Source: an uncultured Clostridia bacterium (GTDB lineage Bacteria > Bacillota > Clostridia > Peptostreptococcales > Anaerovoracaceae). Taken from it: 64,000 bases of DNA. Positions 9,221-16,545 of the stretch are shown here, piece by piece; the stretch's first letter is position 1, and every line of letters begins with the position of its first letter. Under the pieces are notes generated by a model. It was not told the DNA's origin, did not search any database, and was given only the letters and a program-made list of their open reading frames with translations. The translations under genes and the position numbers were made by a program. Location of the stretch: the NCBI GenBank assembly GCA_945928865.1, contig CAMENZ010000002.1, positions 1 to 64,000 on the forward strand. The letters are read 5' to 3'.

Positions 9221-9342
9221 ATTAAAAAAAGGCGGATAAAATATCCGCCTTAATACACATAAACCGTGTAATTTTCAACATATCAACCTACACAAACGAC
9301 TGGGTCTGTTAGGTGAGAAGCGGATAACTTCTTCTTCGTTAC
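9221..9342 (-). promoter_or_regulatory. L20-type autoregulatory leader with attenuator (infC operon)
   Basis: A 5-prime leader of about 120 nt ends in an intrinsic terminator (arms GGCGGATA 9231-9238 and TATCCGCC 9242-9249, then seven T) placed just before the infC Shine-Dalgarno. An upstream TATCCGC (minus strand, 9320-9326) is exactly complementary to GCGGATA, the terminator arm transcribed second being its twin, so alternative pairing can build an antiterminator. This is the logic of the Firmicutes L20 leader, where L20 binding favours termination. Family assignment is by position and architecture; a covariance search was not possible. Confidence 0.85.
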
Positions 9343-9348
9343 CTTAGA

Positions 9349-9377
9349 ATAATAACACTGACCGCTTCATTTGTCAA
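9349..9377 (-). promoter_or_regulatory. Strong sigma-A promoter of infC-rpmI-rplT
   Basis: Minus-strand TTGACA (9372-9377), 17-nt spacer, TATTAT (9349-9354); transcription would start near 9342 at the head of the leader. Confidence 0.85.
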
Positions 9378-9484
9378 GAAAAATTTGTTGAAATCAATAT
9401 TTATTTTTGTATTTATTTTTATGTTTCTTGAATTGCAAAAGTGAAGTACCCACCTATAAAAACCGAAAAAGGTATTCATCTAAA

Positions 9485-9934
9485 TCAATATTCTATCCAT
9501 TGTTTAACTTTGGCTGTAATCTTATTTAAATCTTGAATGTTAGGATGATTCTTTGCTATTCCACCAATTTTAGATAGGAAACTATAAGTATCATATCCTC
9601 TACACCATGAATTACCAATATATTTCCCACCATTTCTCAATATATACTTACCTAGCTTGTTTGAATAATCCACATATCTAAATCCGCAAGTATATATTAT
9701 GCCAATTTCTTTATCTGTAATGTCTAAACTTTTTAGCCATTTCATTATACCTGCATGGACTTGGTTATAATAAATTCCCGATGCAAGAATAATCAAATCA
9801 AACTCTTTCAAATCTAAAGTGTCCACATCTTTTAATTTTAAAATTTTAATGGGTAGTTTTTCAGCAATATGGTTTATTACCTTCTCTGTGTTTTTATGAT
9901 GAATTGATTCATAAATTATTACTGTCCTTTTTAT
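9485..9934 (-). CDS. Flavodoxin-domain protein with apparent AUA start
   Basis: About 150 residues with a flavodoxin fold: the FMN phosphate-binding strand-loop is VIIYESIHHKNTEKV, followed by DLIILASGIYYNQVHAGIMKWL and IGIIYTCGFR. Such small flavodoxin-like proteins are common in Firmicutes as electron carriers or quinone-reductase relatives. No ATG, GTG or usable TTG starts it: AGGAGG (9944-9949) abuts TTG at 9943 with no spacer, while ATA at 9932-9934 lies 9 nt downstream and yields (M)KRTVIIYES, the usual family N-terminus. Either a rare AUA start or a recently lost ATG. It stands alone with no operon partner. Confidence 0.7.
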   Translation of the reverse strand: MKRTVIIYESIHHKNTEKVINHIAEKLPIKILKLKDVDTLDLKEFDLIILASGIYYNQVHAGIMKWLKSLDITDKEIGIIYTCGFRYVDYSNKLGKYILRNGGKYIGNSWCRGYDTYSFLSKIGGIAKNHPNIQDLNKITAKVKQWIEY

Positions 9935-10054
9935 ATCAATCAACCTCCTATATTTAATTTTATTCTAATATAAAGCCGTTCTTACGCCAACATAATCTCT
10001 ACCGCTACACCTCCGTAAGATATTCAATGGTTTATCCTACCATAGACACATAGC

Positions 10055-10167
10055 ACTGGTAATTTATTGTAAAAATTGCCTGATTTATTAAATACAGCTA
10101 TTTCAGACAACAAAATATGAAAAAAAGTTGTCCCTTTTTCTAAAAACAAAGAGTTGGGACAACTTTT
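10055..10167. repeat. GACAAC intergenic repeat, copy A
   Basis: Fills the middle of the 9935-10263 gene-free stretch. Positions 10055-10119 match copy B (51086-51150) without gaps at 54 of 65 bases, beginning ACTGGTAATTTAT and ending AGACAACAAAAT. It is followed by a 12-bp inverted repeat AAAAGTTGTCCC (10123-10134) / GGGACAACTTTT (10156-10167), which on the minus strand has a T run and could terminate transcription. GACAAC/GTTGTC occurs three times. The rest of the gap (9944-10054 and 10168-10263) shows no gene that I can support. Confidence 0.75.
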
Positions 10168-10263
10168 CAACAAATCTATTATATAATACTATTTGCAGAT
10201 TACAATAAGCCTGTTCAATTAATACTCTCCTGGAAATTAAAGGGAAACCACACAATATTCCTT

Positions 10264-10938
10264 TTAATTAAAATACCTGAACACACCCTTTACCTTGCCT
10301 ATAATCTTTACATCATCTACTATTATAGGGCTCATGGTGTGGTTCTCCGGTTGTAATCTTATATGATCTTTTTCTTTATAAAAAGTCTTAACAGTAGCTT
10401 CTGTTTCAAAACCGTCTATCATGGCTACAACCATATCACCGTTATTAGCATCTTCCGCTTTTTGAACCAAAATCAAATCTCCATCCATAATGCCGGCTTC
10501 TATCATGCTTTCGCCTTTGACCTTAAGCATATAGCTAATTCCCTTCGGTACATATCTTTCCGGCATAGGAAAAGTATCTTCTACATTTTCTTCAGCTAAA
10601 ATAGGTGTACCCGCTGCAACTCTTCCAATAATAGGAATCTCTACTAGACCTTCCATATTTGATGAAATTCCGCTCTTACCACCTCTATTTTCTCCAAAAT
10701 CCGCACCGCCAGCCTTACTGACAACTTCATCCTTATCCACAACCATTAAGGCTCTTGTCTTAGAGGGATCTTTCTTCAAATAACCTTGTCTAACTAAATT
10801 TTCAATATCCTTATGAGCTGTAGATGTGGATTTAATACCTATAGCATTACAAATTTCTCTAACAGTAGGCGGATAACCTTTAACCCTAATCTCAGATTTC
10901 ATATATTCTAAAATTCGTCTCTCTCTATCCTTTAACAT
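10264..10938 (-). CDS. lexA: LexA repressor
   Basis: SOS master repressor and self-cleaving serine protease. The N-terminal winged helix carries GYPPTVREICNAIGIKSTSTAHKDIENL; the C-terminal domain has the Ala-Gly cleavage site in VAAGTP (A109-G110), nucleophile Ser144 in GESMIE and general base Lys184 in ATVKTF. A glycine-rich linker (about 76-92) joins them. 224 residues from the ATG at 10938, preferred over an upstream in-frame GTG because GAGGG lies 5 nt before it. A LexA-box-like operator overlaps its promoter, implying autoregulation. Confidence 0.96.
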   Translation of the reverse strand: MLKDRERRILEYMKSEIRVKGYPPTVREICNAIGIKSTSTAHKDIENLVRQGYLKKDPSKTRALMVVDKDEVVSKAGGADFGENRGGKSGISSNMEGLVEIPIIGRVAAGTPILAEENVEDTFPMPERYVPKGISYMLKVKGESMIEAGIMDGDLILVQKAEDANNGDMVVAMIDGFETEATVKTFYKEKDHIRLQPENHTMSPIIVDDVKIIGKVKGVFRYFN

Positions 10939-10963
10939 AGTATCCCTCACTTTCTTTTTTAAT

Positions 10964-11001
10964 ACTATATCATAAAAAGAACAAAAAGTAAACAGATGTT
11001 T
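10964..11001 (-). promoter_or_regulatory. lexA promoter with overlapping LexA-type operator
   Basis: Minus-strand TTTACT (10987-10992), 17-nt spacer, TATAGT (10964-10969). The palindrome AAACAGATGTTT (10990-11001) overlaps the -35 element and fits the Gram-positive LexA pattern GAAC-N4-GTTC with one change per half. A second, wider-spaced dyad GAACAATCCCTTGTTC lies at 11011-11026. Confidence 0.7.
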
Positions 11002-11104
11002 GTAATTATTAGAACAATCCCTTGTTCCTTTGTTCCTTTATTAAATCAAATAAATTTCTTCCTACATATTTCCTACATATTTTACCATATTTTTTATTTT
11101 TTTC

Positions 11105-11134
11105 TTGACATCCTACCCCTTTTTCATTTAAACT
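11105..11134 (+). promoter_or_regulatory. Promoter of uraA-pyrR
   Basis: TTGACA (11105-11110), 18-nt spacer, TAAACT (11129-11134), just upstream of the PyrR-type leader. Confidence 0.65.
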
Positions 11135-11159
11135 AATTTATGAAAAAGAACATCTTTAA

Positions 11160-11252
11160 TTCGGTACAGAGAGACCGACAAGATTAAATATATTTTCTAA
11201 GTAATTTAATTTAGAGCTATTTGGTCGGTCTTGCTATGCAAGGCTTTTTTTG
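11160..11252 (+). promoter_or_regulatory. PyrR-dependent attenuator
   Basis: The hairpin CGGT-ACAGAGAG-ACCG (11162-11177) carries the CAGAGAG loop typical of PyrR binding loops. Its 3-prime side GACCGAC (11173-11179) can instead pair with GTCGGTC (11224-11230) as antiterminator, which excludes the terminator GTCTTGC-TAT-GCAAGGC (11228-11244) with T7. UMP-loaded PyrR should stabilise the first hairpin and cause termination; pyrR itself is in the operon. Confidence 0.88.
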
Positions 11253-11295
11253 ATGGTCTGAGAAATTTTATTAAAATTTTTAGGAGGAGATTTCA

Positions 11296-12603
11296 ATGGA
11301 AAATCATGAAGTTATTACAGATGCCCGCAAATTAGGGCTACCTAAAATGCTTATTTTAGGACTACAGCATACCTTTGCTATGTTTGGAGCTACAGTATTA
11401 GTTCCTATTTTGACAGGTTTACCCGTTTCAACTACCTTGCTATTTGCAGGTATAGGAACTTTACTGTTCCATCTTTTAACTAAGGGAAAAGTTCCTGCCT
11501 TCTTAGGTTCTTCCTTTGCTTTCTTAGGTGGATATGCAGCTGTTGCGCCTTTACTGGATGGCGGGAAATCAAATATTGAAATGTTGCCTTATGCTTGCGG
11601 CGGCGTATTTTGCGCAGGGCTTCTTTATCTAGTCCTAGCTGCTTTTATGAAAGCCTTTGGTGCTAATAAAGTAATGCGTTTTTTCCCGCCTGTAGTTACA
11701 GGGCCTATAATAATTTCCATAGGACTTATTTTAGCTCCGACTGCTATTAACAACTGTGCTACTAACTGGGTAGTTGCTATCGTTGCCTTAGCTACAGTTA
11801 TTTTCTTTAATATATGGGGATTCGGAATGTTAAAAATCATCCCTATTCTATTAGGTGTCATCGTTTCTTACGCAGTGGCAGCAGCTATGGGAGAAGTTGA
11901 TTGGTCAAATATGGCAGAGGTTAGTTATTTAGGTATGCCTCAACTCACAATGATGAAATTTGACCTTTCTGCCATCATAACTATTATGCCGCTGGCTCTT
12001 GCTACTATGATGGAGCATATCGGTGATATTTCAGCAATAGGTGCTACTACAGGTAAAAACTACATTGCAGAGCCAGGCCTTCACAGAACATTAATCGGTG
12101 ATGGTTTAGCAAGCTGTCTTGCTGCTGCCTTCGGAGCTCCTGCAAACACTACTTACGGCGAAAACACCGGTGTTTTAGCTTTAACTAAGGTTCACGATCC
12201 AAGAGTTATGAGAATTGCCGCAGTATTTGCTATTATCATTTCCTGTGTTCCAAAGGTTGCATACATAATCGAAGCCGTTCCAACAGCTACAATTGGTGGA
12301 ATTTCCTTCTTGCTATACGGTATGATTTCCGCCATTGGAGTTAGAAATGTAGTAGAAAACAGAGTAGATTTCACACGCTCCAGAAACCAAATTATAGCAG
12401 CCGTTATCTTAGTTTCAGCCTTGGGATTCAACGCCATAGGCGGTATCTCCTTCCAAGTTGCCAGTGCTACTATCAGCCTTTCCGGATTAGCTATAGCTTC
12501 TTTATTAGGAATCATCTTAAATGCGGTTCTACCTGGAAATGAGTATGAGTTCATAGAAGATGTTACAGAAGAAAAGGATAAATTCCAAACTTACAATGTT
12601 TAA
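11296..12603 (+). CDS. uraA: Uracil permease (NCS2 family)
   Basis: 435-residue integral membrane uracil:proton symporter with about 14 hydrophobic segments. Family features include LGLQHTFAMFGATVLVPILTG near the N-terminus, the QHIGD-like MEHIGDISAIG and GAPANTTYGENTGVLALTK in the substrate region. GGAGGAG precedes the ATG. First gene of a two-gene operon with pyrR, behind the PyrR attenuator, so uptake is shut down when UMP is high. The same gene is called pyrP in Bacillus. Confidence 0.94.
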   Translation: MENHEVITDARKLGLPKMLILGLQHTFAMFGATVLVPILTGLPVSTTLLFAGIGTLLFHLLTKGKVPAFLGSSFAFLGGYAAVAPLLDGGKSNIEMLPYACGGVFCAGLLYLVLAAFMKAFGANKVMRFFPPVVTGPIIISIGLILAPTAINNCATNWVVAIVALATVIFFNIWGFGMLKIIPILLGVIVSYAVAAAMGEVDWSNMAEVSYLGMPQLTMMKFDLSAIITIMPLALATMMEHIGDISAIGATTGKNYIAEPGLHRTLIGDGLASCLAAAFGAPANTTYGENTGVLALTKVHDPRVMRIAAVFAIIISCVPKVAYIIEAVPTATIGGISFLLYGMISAIGVRNVVENRVDFTRSRNQIIAAVILVSALGFNAIGGISFQVASATISLSGLAIASLLGIILNAVLPGNEYEFIEDVTEEKDKFQTYNV

Positions 12604-12618
12604 TAGAAGGATAAAATT

Positions 12619-13173
12619 ATGAATTTAAAAGCAGAACTTATGACCGGTGCCGATATGCATCGCGCTCTAAAGCGTATTGCCCACCAAATATTAGAACATA
12701 ATTCAGGAGCTGAAAATTTAGTGCTTCTGGGTATTCGCCGTCGAGGCGTTCCCCTTGCTCATATTTTGGCAGAAAATATAAAAATTATAGAAAATTTCAA
12801 GGTACCTGTTGGAGAACTGGATATTACTTTTTATAGAGATGACCTAAGTCCTGTAAAATCCACCGCCTCCGACCCTACCGTAAACCTTGACCCGTCTACC
12901 CGCCTACCTTTTGACATTACAGACAAGGATGTCATACTTGTAGACGATGTTATATACACCGGTAGAACCGTCAGAGCTGCACTGGATGCCTGTGCTACAT
13001 ACGGCAGAGCTAAAACCATTCAACTAGCCTGCCTAATAGATAGAGGTCATAGGGAATTACCCATCAGGGCAGATTATATCGGTAAAAATGTTCCTACATC
13101 AAAATCCGAACGCATATCAGTTGAGGTTATGCCTATAGATAATTGTGAAGGTGTGAAAATTTTTGAAATCTAA
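12619..13173 (+). CDS. pyrR: PyrR, pyrimidine attenuation regulator / uracil phosphoribosyltransferase
   Basis: 184-residue bifunctional PyrR: binds pyr leader RNA when charged with UMP or UTP and also converts uracil plus PRPP to UMP. The PRPP-binding motif is VILVDDVIYTGRTVRAAL; RRGVPLA and ELDITFYRDDL are further family features. AGAAGGAT lies before the ATG. Co-transcribed with uraA (15-nt gap), whose leader contains its predicted target. Followed by a strong terminator. Confidence 0.96.
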   Translation: MNLKAELMTGADMHRALKRIAHQILEHNSGAENLVLLGIRRRGVPLAHILAENIKIIENFKVPVGELDITFYRDDLSPVKSTASDPTVNLDPSTRLPFDITDKDVILVDDVIYTGRTVRAALDACATYGRAKTIQLACLIDRGHRELPIRADYIGKNVPTSKSERISVEVMPIDNCEGVKIFEI

Positions 13174-13215
13174 CATCTTATATGAACATTTTGAAGAAAA
13201 TCAAACAAATAACCT

Positions 13216-13235
13216 TTGAGCCAAATTTGGTTCAA
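13216..13235. promoter_or_regulatory. 20-bp palindrome, candidate activator site
   Basis: Near-perfect dyad TTGAGCC-AAATTT-GGTTCAA (one mismatched pair) about 200 bp upstream of the sigma-54 promoter at 13435. Spacing suits an upstream activator sequence for an enhancer-binding protein. It could instead be an RNA hairpin at the end of the pyrR transcript. Confidence 0.35.
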
Positions 13236-13249
13236 GATTTGCTAACATC

Positions 13250-13309
13250 ATACCATTTTAGGTTTTTTTATCAATATATTTGAAATCTAAAATGGTATTT
13301 TATTTTTTA
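13250..13309 (+). terminator. Terminator of uraA-pyrR
   Basis: Perfect 12-bp inverted repeat ATACCATTTTAG (13250-13261) / CTAAAATGGTAT (13287-13298), 25-nt loop, then TTTATTTTTTA. Confidence 0.75.
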
Positions 13310-13434
13310 CTTTTACATATAAATCTTCATTTTATAGCAGTTACTTGGTCAAACCCCAACCTTTTATGTCTACAAATTATATTCTCATTAACTGAATCAT
13401 ATTTTTTTATAAAAATTTATTGCTTAAATAAAAC

Positions 13435-13450
13435 TTGGCACACTTTATGC
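13435..13450 (+). promoter_or_regulatory. Sigma-54 (-24/-12) promoter
   Basis: TTGGCACACTTTATGC: full TGGCAC -24 element, GG-to-GC distance exact, -12 element ATGCT against consensus TTGCW. It faces the small gene at 13512, which begins about 60 nt downstream. A sigma-54 activator is encoded next door at 13905-15983. Confidence 0.75.
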
Positions 13451-13511
13451 TTTAGATATAGTTGTAAACAAATTAAAGGACAAATATTCAATATTTTATG
13501 GAGGAATCAAG

Positions 13512-13754
13512 ATGTATAGTAAGAAAAACTTTTTAGATTTTGCTTTTGAAGAAGCAATCACCAGCGTAAATATTTCATCAATACCGGAAGAAGCAATTAT
13601 GGATACTTTAATTACAGGTATGCACGCTTACGCAGATAGAGTTGGTCAGACTTTCACAGAAGAAGAAATGAAAGCAACTATTATAGCCGGTTTAGAAACT
13701 TTAAAAAAAGCCGGAACAGATTTTAGTTTTCAGAATTGGACAATGCCTAGATAA
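13512..13754 (+). CDS. 80-residue protein of unknown function behind a sigma-54 promoter
   Basis: Not recognised. A soluble, probably all-helical acidic-to-neutral protein of 80 residues (MYSKKNFLDFAFEEAITSVN at the start, FQNWTMPR at the end), with no signal peptide, cysteine or membrane segment. TGGAGGA lies 7 nt before the ATG, a strong ribosome binding site, which with its own promoter and terminators argues that it is real. The other frames here are poor. It sits tail-to-tail with the sigma-54 activator, its likely regulator. It might be a small regulator or an enzyme accessory; this is not decided by sequence. Confidence 0.7.
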   Translation: MYSKKNFLDFAFEEAITSVNISSIPEEAIMDTLITGMHAYADRVGQTFTEEEMKATIIAGLETLKKAGTDFSFQNWTMPR

Positions 13755-13770
13755 TAAGGTAAGATCAAAA

Positions 13771-13800
13771 TAGGCTAAATCCAAATTTAGATTTAGCCTA
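13771..13800 (+). terminator. Hairpin after the 80-residue gene
   Basis: Perfect 11-bp stem TAGGCTAAATC / GATTTAGCCTA with 8-nt loop, 16 nt after the stop. No strong T run on the plus strand; the minus side has TTTT. Confidence 0.55.
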
Positions 13801-13845
13801 CTGTAAAGGATACTTCTTAAGTATTAAGTTAAATAAATAAAAGTA

Positions 13846-13894
13846 GAGAAAGGGCTTAATCATGGTTTATAAAACTATGATTAAGCCCTTTCTC
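13846..13894 (-). terminator. Terminator of the sigma-54 activator gene
   Basis: Perfect 18-bp stem (arms 13846-13863 and 13877-13894, core AAAGGGCTTAATCAT) with a 13-nt loop between convergent genes; T-rich sequence follows on the minus strand. Long enough to block both strands. Confidence 0.75.
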
Positions 13895-13904
13895 AATTAT
13901 ATAA

Positions 13905-15983
13905 TTACAATCCGTACTTAATTTTCTTTCTAGCTAATGTAGTCTGAGGTAAGCCCAAAAACTCAGCAGCCTTTCTCGTAGTACCCTCTTTCTTTAAAGC
14001 ATACTCAATTAGGCGTTTCTCCTGTTTTTCAATAATAGAAGTGAAATCCACAGCTTCATTTCTCTTAAATTCTTTTCTAATATCTAAGAGGGTGTCTTCA
14101 AACATATTATCATTTAACAGAACATCTACTGTATACTCATTTATTACATCCGTCTTTTCACTTATGTATAATCTATGAACTACATTTTCCAATTCCCTGA
14201 CATTACCCGGCCAATGATATGCTTCCAGCTGTTTATACGCATCAGCTGAAAACATCTTTATTCTGCCATATTTTGCACTATAATTATCTATAAATAACTT
14301 AGCCAAGCAGGTAATATCTTCTTTTCTCATTCTAAGAGGTGGTACAGTTATCTGACAGATATTAAGTCTATAATAAAGGTCTTCCCTAAACTTTCCCTCG
14401 TCTACCAATTTTTTAAGAGGTACATTATTAGCACATATAACCCTAACATTCACATGTTTTGAAGTAGTACCACCTACCTTATAATATGTGTTTTCTTGAA
14501 GTACCCTTAATAATTTTGACTGCATATTCAGAGATAAAGCCCCTATCTCATCTAAAAACAAGGTTCCATTATTCGCCATTTCGAAATAGCCTTCTTTACC
14601 GGAAGTTTGAGCACCGGTAAAAGCACCTTTTTCATATCCAAAGAACTCTGATTCAGCCAAACTTTCCTGTATAGTAGCACAGTTTATCTTAATGCAAGGT
14701 TTATCTCTTCTCTGGCTATTTTGGTGTAATAAATTAAAGATTTTTTCTTTTCCTACGCCTGTTTCCCCTTGTATAATAACACTGCAATCATATTGAGCCA
14801 CATTTAAAACTTCTTCTACCATATTAGCAGTTATAGGACTCATAAAAGCAAAATCATCCACCTTCTGTGGTACTTTGCTATGAGATATTTTAACATTGCT
14901 TAAATTTGTATAATTTTTGCTAAAGGATTTTTTAAGGTCATCTAATTTAGAAAAAGCCTCTTTAGTGTCTTCTAAAAGCTTAAGAGCAAAATTAAAAGTC
15001 CCTGATATAAAACCGTCTAAAGCATAGTTTATGATACTTTTTCCTAATGAGTCAGAAACTAAAAGTCCCAGATTGTATCTATTAGCCATGCTGGTATAAA
15101 AGACCATTCCATCATCTTTTACAATTAAGGAACTTAAACTTTCACTTCCCTTAATATTTTCCATATTTATAACTACATCAATAGGCTCTCTGCCATTTAG
15201 TTCTAAAAAGCTTTCAGCTGCCAAAACCGGATTACTCAAATCTACAAAACAAATTTCTCTTACTAAATTCCCAAATATATTGGCTAAAGTTTTTTTAGGA
15301 AATAGCTGTGCATAAGCTGAATCACATATTAACATTACATCCGTATCCGGATTCATTCCCATCAAAAGCCCTGCATATAATATGGTTTCCGCCATATTGC
15401 TCCCTATTATAACTGCTCTCTTAGCTTTAAAATCCTCCAGCTGCCCTGCGATACCACAAAAGTTACCCTCTTCTTCTAAAGCTCTCAGTAGATGAACAGA
15501 TTCTTTTTCTTCCACCCTATTTGTTTTAATAAGATGATTGGCCTCAAAAACTATGGCATAGCCTTCACATTCTATGGCCCCGTAAAAAAGGTCTACACTC
15601 TTGATTTTATCAATATAAAGAGGTATTCCCGCCATAGGTGCCATACATATAACTTCATCACCCTTTTCTAAGTCTCTATTAGCTAGCTCTTCTAAACTAA
15701 AAGCTTCCTCAACAGTTCCCTGAATTAAACCGCTGCTTTCTGTATAAGGGTTATGTAATTTTCCTCTCTTCTGGACTATATTATAAAGTCTTTCCTTTAT
15801 TCCCTCCACATCAAAATCTGCCAAGCTGGCAATTTGCCCTAAATTTTCTCTTTCAAATACAATTCTGCGCAACTTAATTCTAAGTTCACCTTTTTTTAAC
15901 TTCTTAGAATTATCCAATTTCCAACTTGTAACCGGCATGTGGTTTTTAGGCTCTACAACCCTACTTAATCCAAAATCTTTCAT
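13905..15983 (-). CDS. Sigma-54 activator with 3,5-diaminohexanoate-dehydrogenase-like sensor domain
   Basis: 692-residue bacterial enhancer-binding protein. Residues about 1-340 form a domain resembling L-erythro-3,5-diaminohexanoate dehydrogenase of lysine fermentation: RVVEPKN and KLDNS at the start, GLIQGTVEE, GDEVICMAPMAGIPLYIDKI, DGMVFYTSMA. The nucleotide-binding loop is altered (IIGSNMAET at 192-200, where the enzyme has a glycine-rich GxGxxG type loop), suggesting a ligand sensor rather than an enzyme. Then the AAA+ domain: Walker A GETGVGK (406-412), GAFTGA (453-458, contacts sigma-54), Walker B TLFLDEIG (474-481); and a C-terminal Fis-type helix-turn-helix (668-690). GGAGA precedes the ATG. 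It follows an exporter gene on the same strand. The ligand is inferred, perhaps a lysine-pathway intermediate. Confidence 0.88.
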   Translation of the reverse strand: MKDFGLSRVVEPKNHMPVTSWKLDNSKKLKKGELRIKLRRIVFERENLGQIASLADFDVEGIKERLYNIVQKRGKLHNPYTESSGLIQGTVEEAFSLEELANRDLEKGDEVICMAPMAGIPLYIDKIKSVDLFYGAIECEGYAIVFEANHLIKTNRVEEKESVHLLRALEEEGNFCGIAGQLEDFKAKRAVIIGSNMAETILYAGLLMGMNPDTDVMLICDSAYAQLFPKKTLANIFGNLVREICFVDLSNPVLAAESFLELNGREPIDVVINMENIKGSESLSSLIVKDDGMVFYTSMANRYNLGLLVSDSLGKSIINYALDGFISGTFNFALKLLEDTKEAFSKLDDLKKSFSKNYTNLSNVKISHSKVPQKVDDFAFMSPITANMVEEVLNVAQYDCSVIIQGETGVGKEKIFNLLHQNSQRRDKPCIKINCATIQESLAESEFFGYEKGAFTGAQTSGKEGYFEMANNGTLFLDEIGALSLNMQSKLLRVLQENTYYKVGGTTSKHVNVRVICANNVPLKKLVDEGKFREDLYYRLNICQITVPPLRMRKEDITCLAKLFIDNYSAKYGRIKMFSADAYKQLEAYHWPGNVRELENVVHRLYISEKTDVINEYTVDVLLNDNMFEDTLLDIRKEFKRNEAVDFTSIIEKQEKRLIEYALKKEGTTRKAAEFLGLPQTTLARKKIKYGL

Positions 15984-16018
15984 AACTTTTCTCCGATTCC
16001 TTACCTTTTACCAAATAC

Positions 16019-16486
16019 CTACACCATAGAAGATATTCCGTATGTGAAAAACGACACTATACAACCTGCTATAACAACCCCTATAAAAATAGCCGATAAA
16101 GCTCTCTTAAGCTGCATATCCAACATAGCCGCCACCAAAGCACCTGTCCAAGCACCCGTTCCGGGTAAGGGAATTGCAACTAAAATCATAAGACCTAGAA
16201 CTTCATATTTTAAGACTCTATCCTTCTTTGCATTTGCCCTCTTTTCCAAACCCTCTGCAAAATCTGTAAGCCATTGATTTTTTGTCTTGGCCCAAGTCAA
16301 AATATTTCTTATAAATACAATTATAAAGGGTACAGGCACCATATTCCCAATAATAGCAATAATTGTGGATGTAGATACACTAAGCCCCCCAATTACTCCC
16401 GCAGGAATAGCAGCTCTCAATTCTAAAATAGGAACCATTGATATTAAAAATGTCATTGATATTGCTTTTAGGATTGCACCCCTCAT
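16019..16486 (-). CDS. Small multidrug export protein family (COG2426-type)
   Basis: 155-residue membrane protein with about four hydrophobic segments (ISMTFLISMVPILELRAAIP, TIIAIIGNMVPVPFIIVFI, LGLMILVAIPLPGTGAWTGA, SAIFIGVVIAGCIVSFF). PxPELRxAIP and IPLPGTGAWTG match the putative small multidrug export family; transport function has little direct proof. GGAG precedes the ATG. It lies between the ppdK terminator and the sigma-54 activator (35-nt gap), so the two may be co-transcribed. Confidence 0.82.
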   Translation of the reverse strand: MRGAILKAISMTFLISMVPILELRAAIPAGVIGGLSVSTSTIIAIIGNMVPVPFIIVFIRNILTWAKTKNQWLTDFAEGLEKRANAKKDRVLKYEVLGLMILVAIPLPGTGAWTGALVAAMLDMQLKRALSAIFIGVVIAGCIVSFFTYGISSMV

Positions 16487-16504
16487 TAAATCTATCTCCT
16501 TTTC

Positions 16505-16532
16505 AAAAAGTGGCGCCTAAAAAAGACGCCAC
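16505..16532 (-). terminator. Terminator of ppdK
   Basis: Eight-bp GC-rich stem GTGGCGTC / GGCGCCAC (one G-U pair), 7-nt loop, then five T on the minus strand, directly after the ppdK stop at 16546. Confidence 0.85.
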
Positions 16533-16545
16533 CATTCATATATCC

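Noticed and set aside
13280-13519. 79-residue plus-strand frame
   Set aside because: It covers the pyrR terminator and the sigma-54 promoter, has no ribosome site and a random hydrophobic composition.
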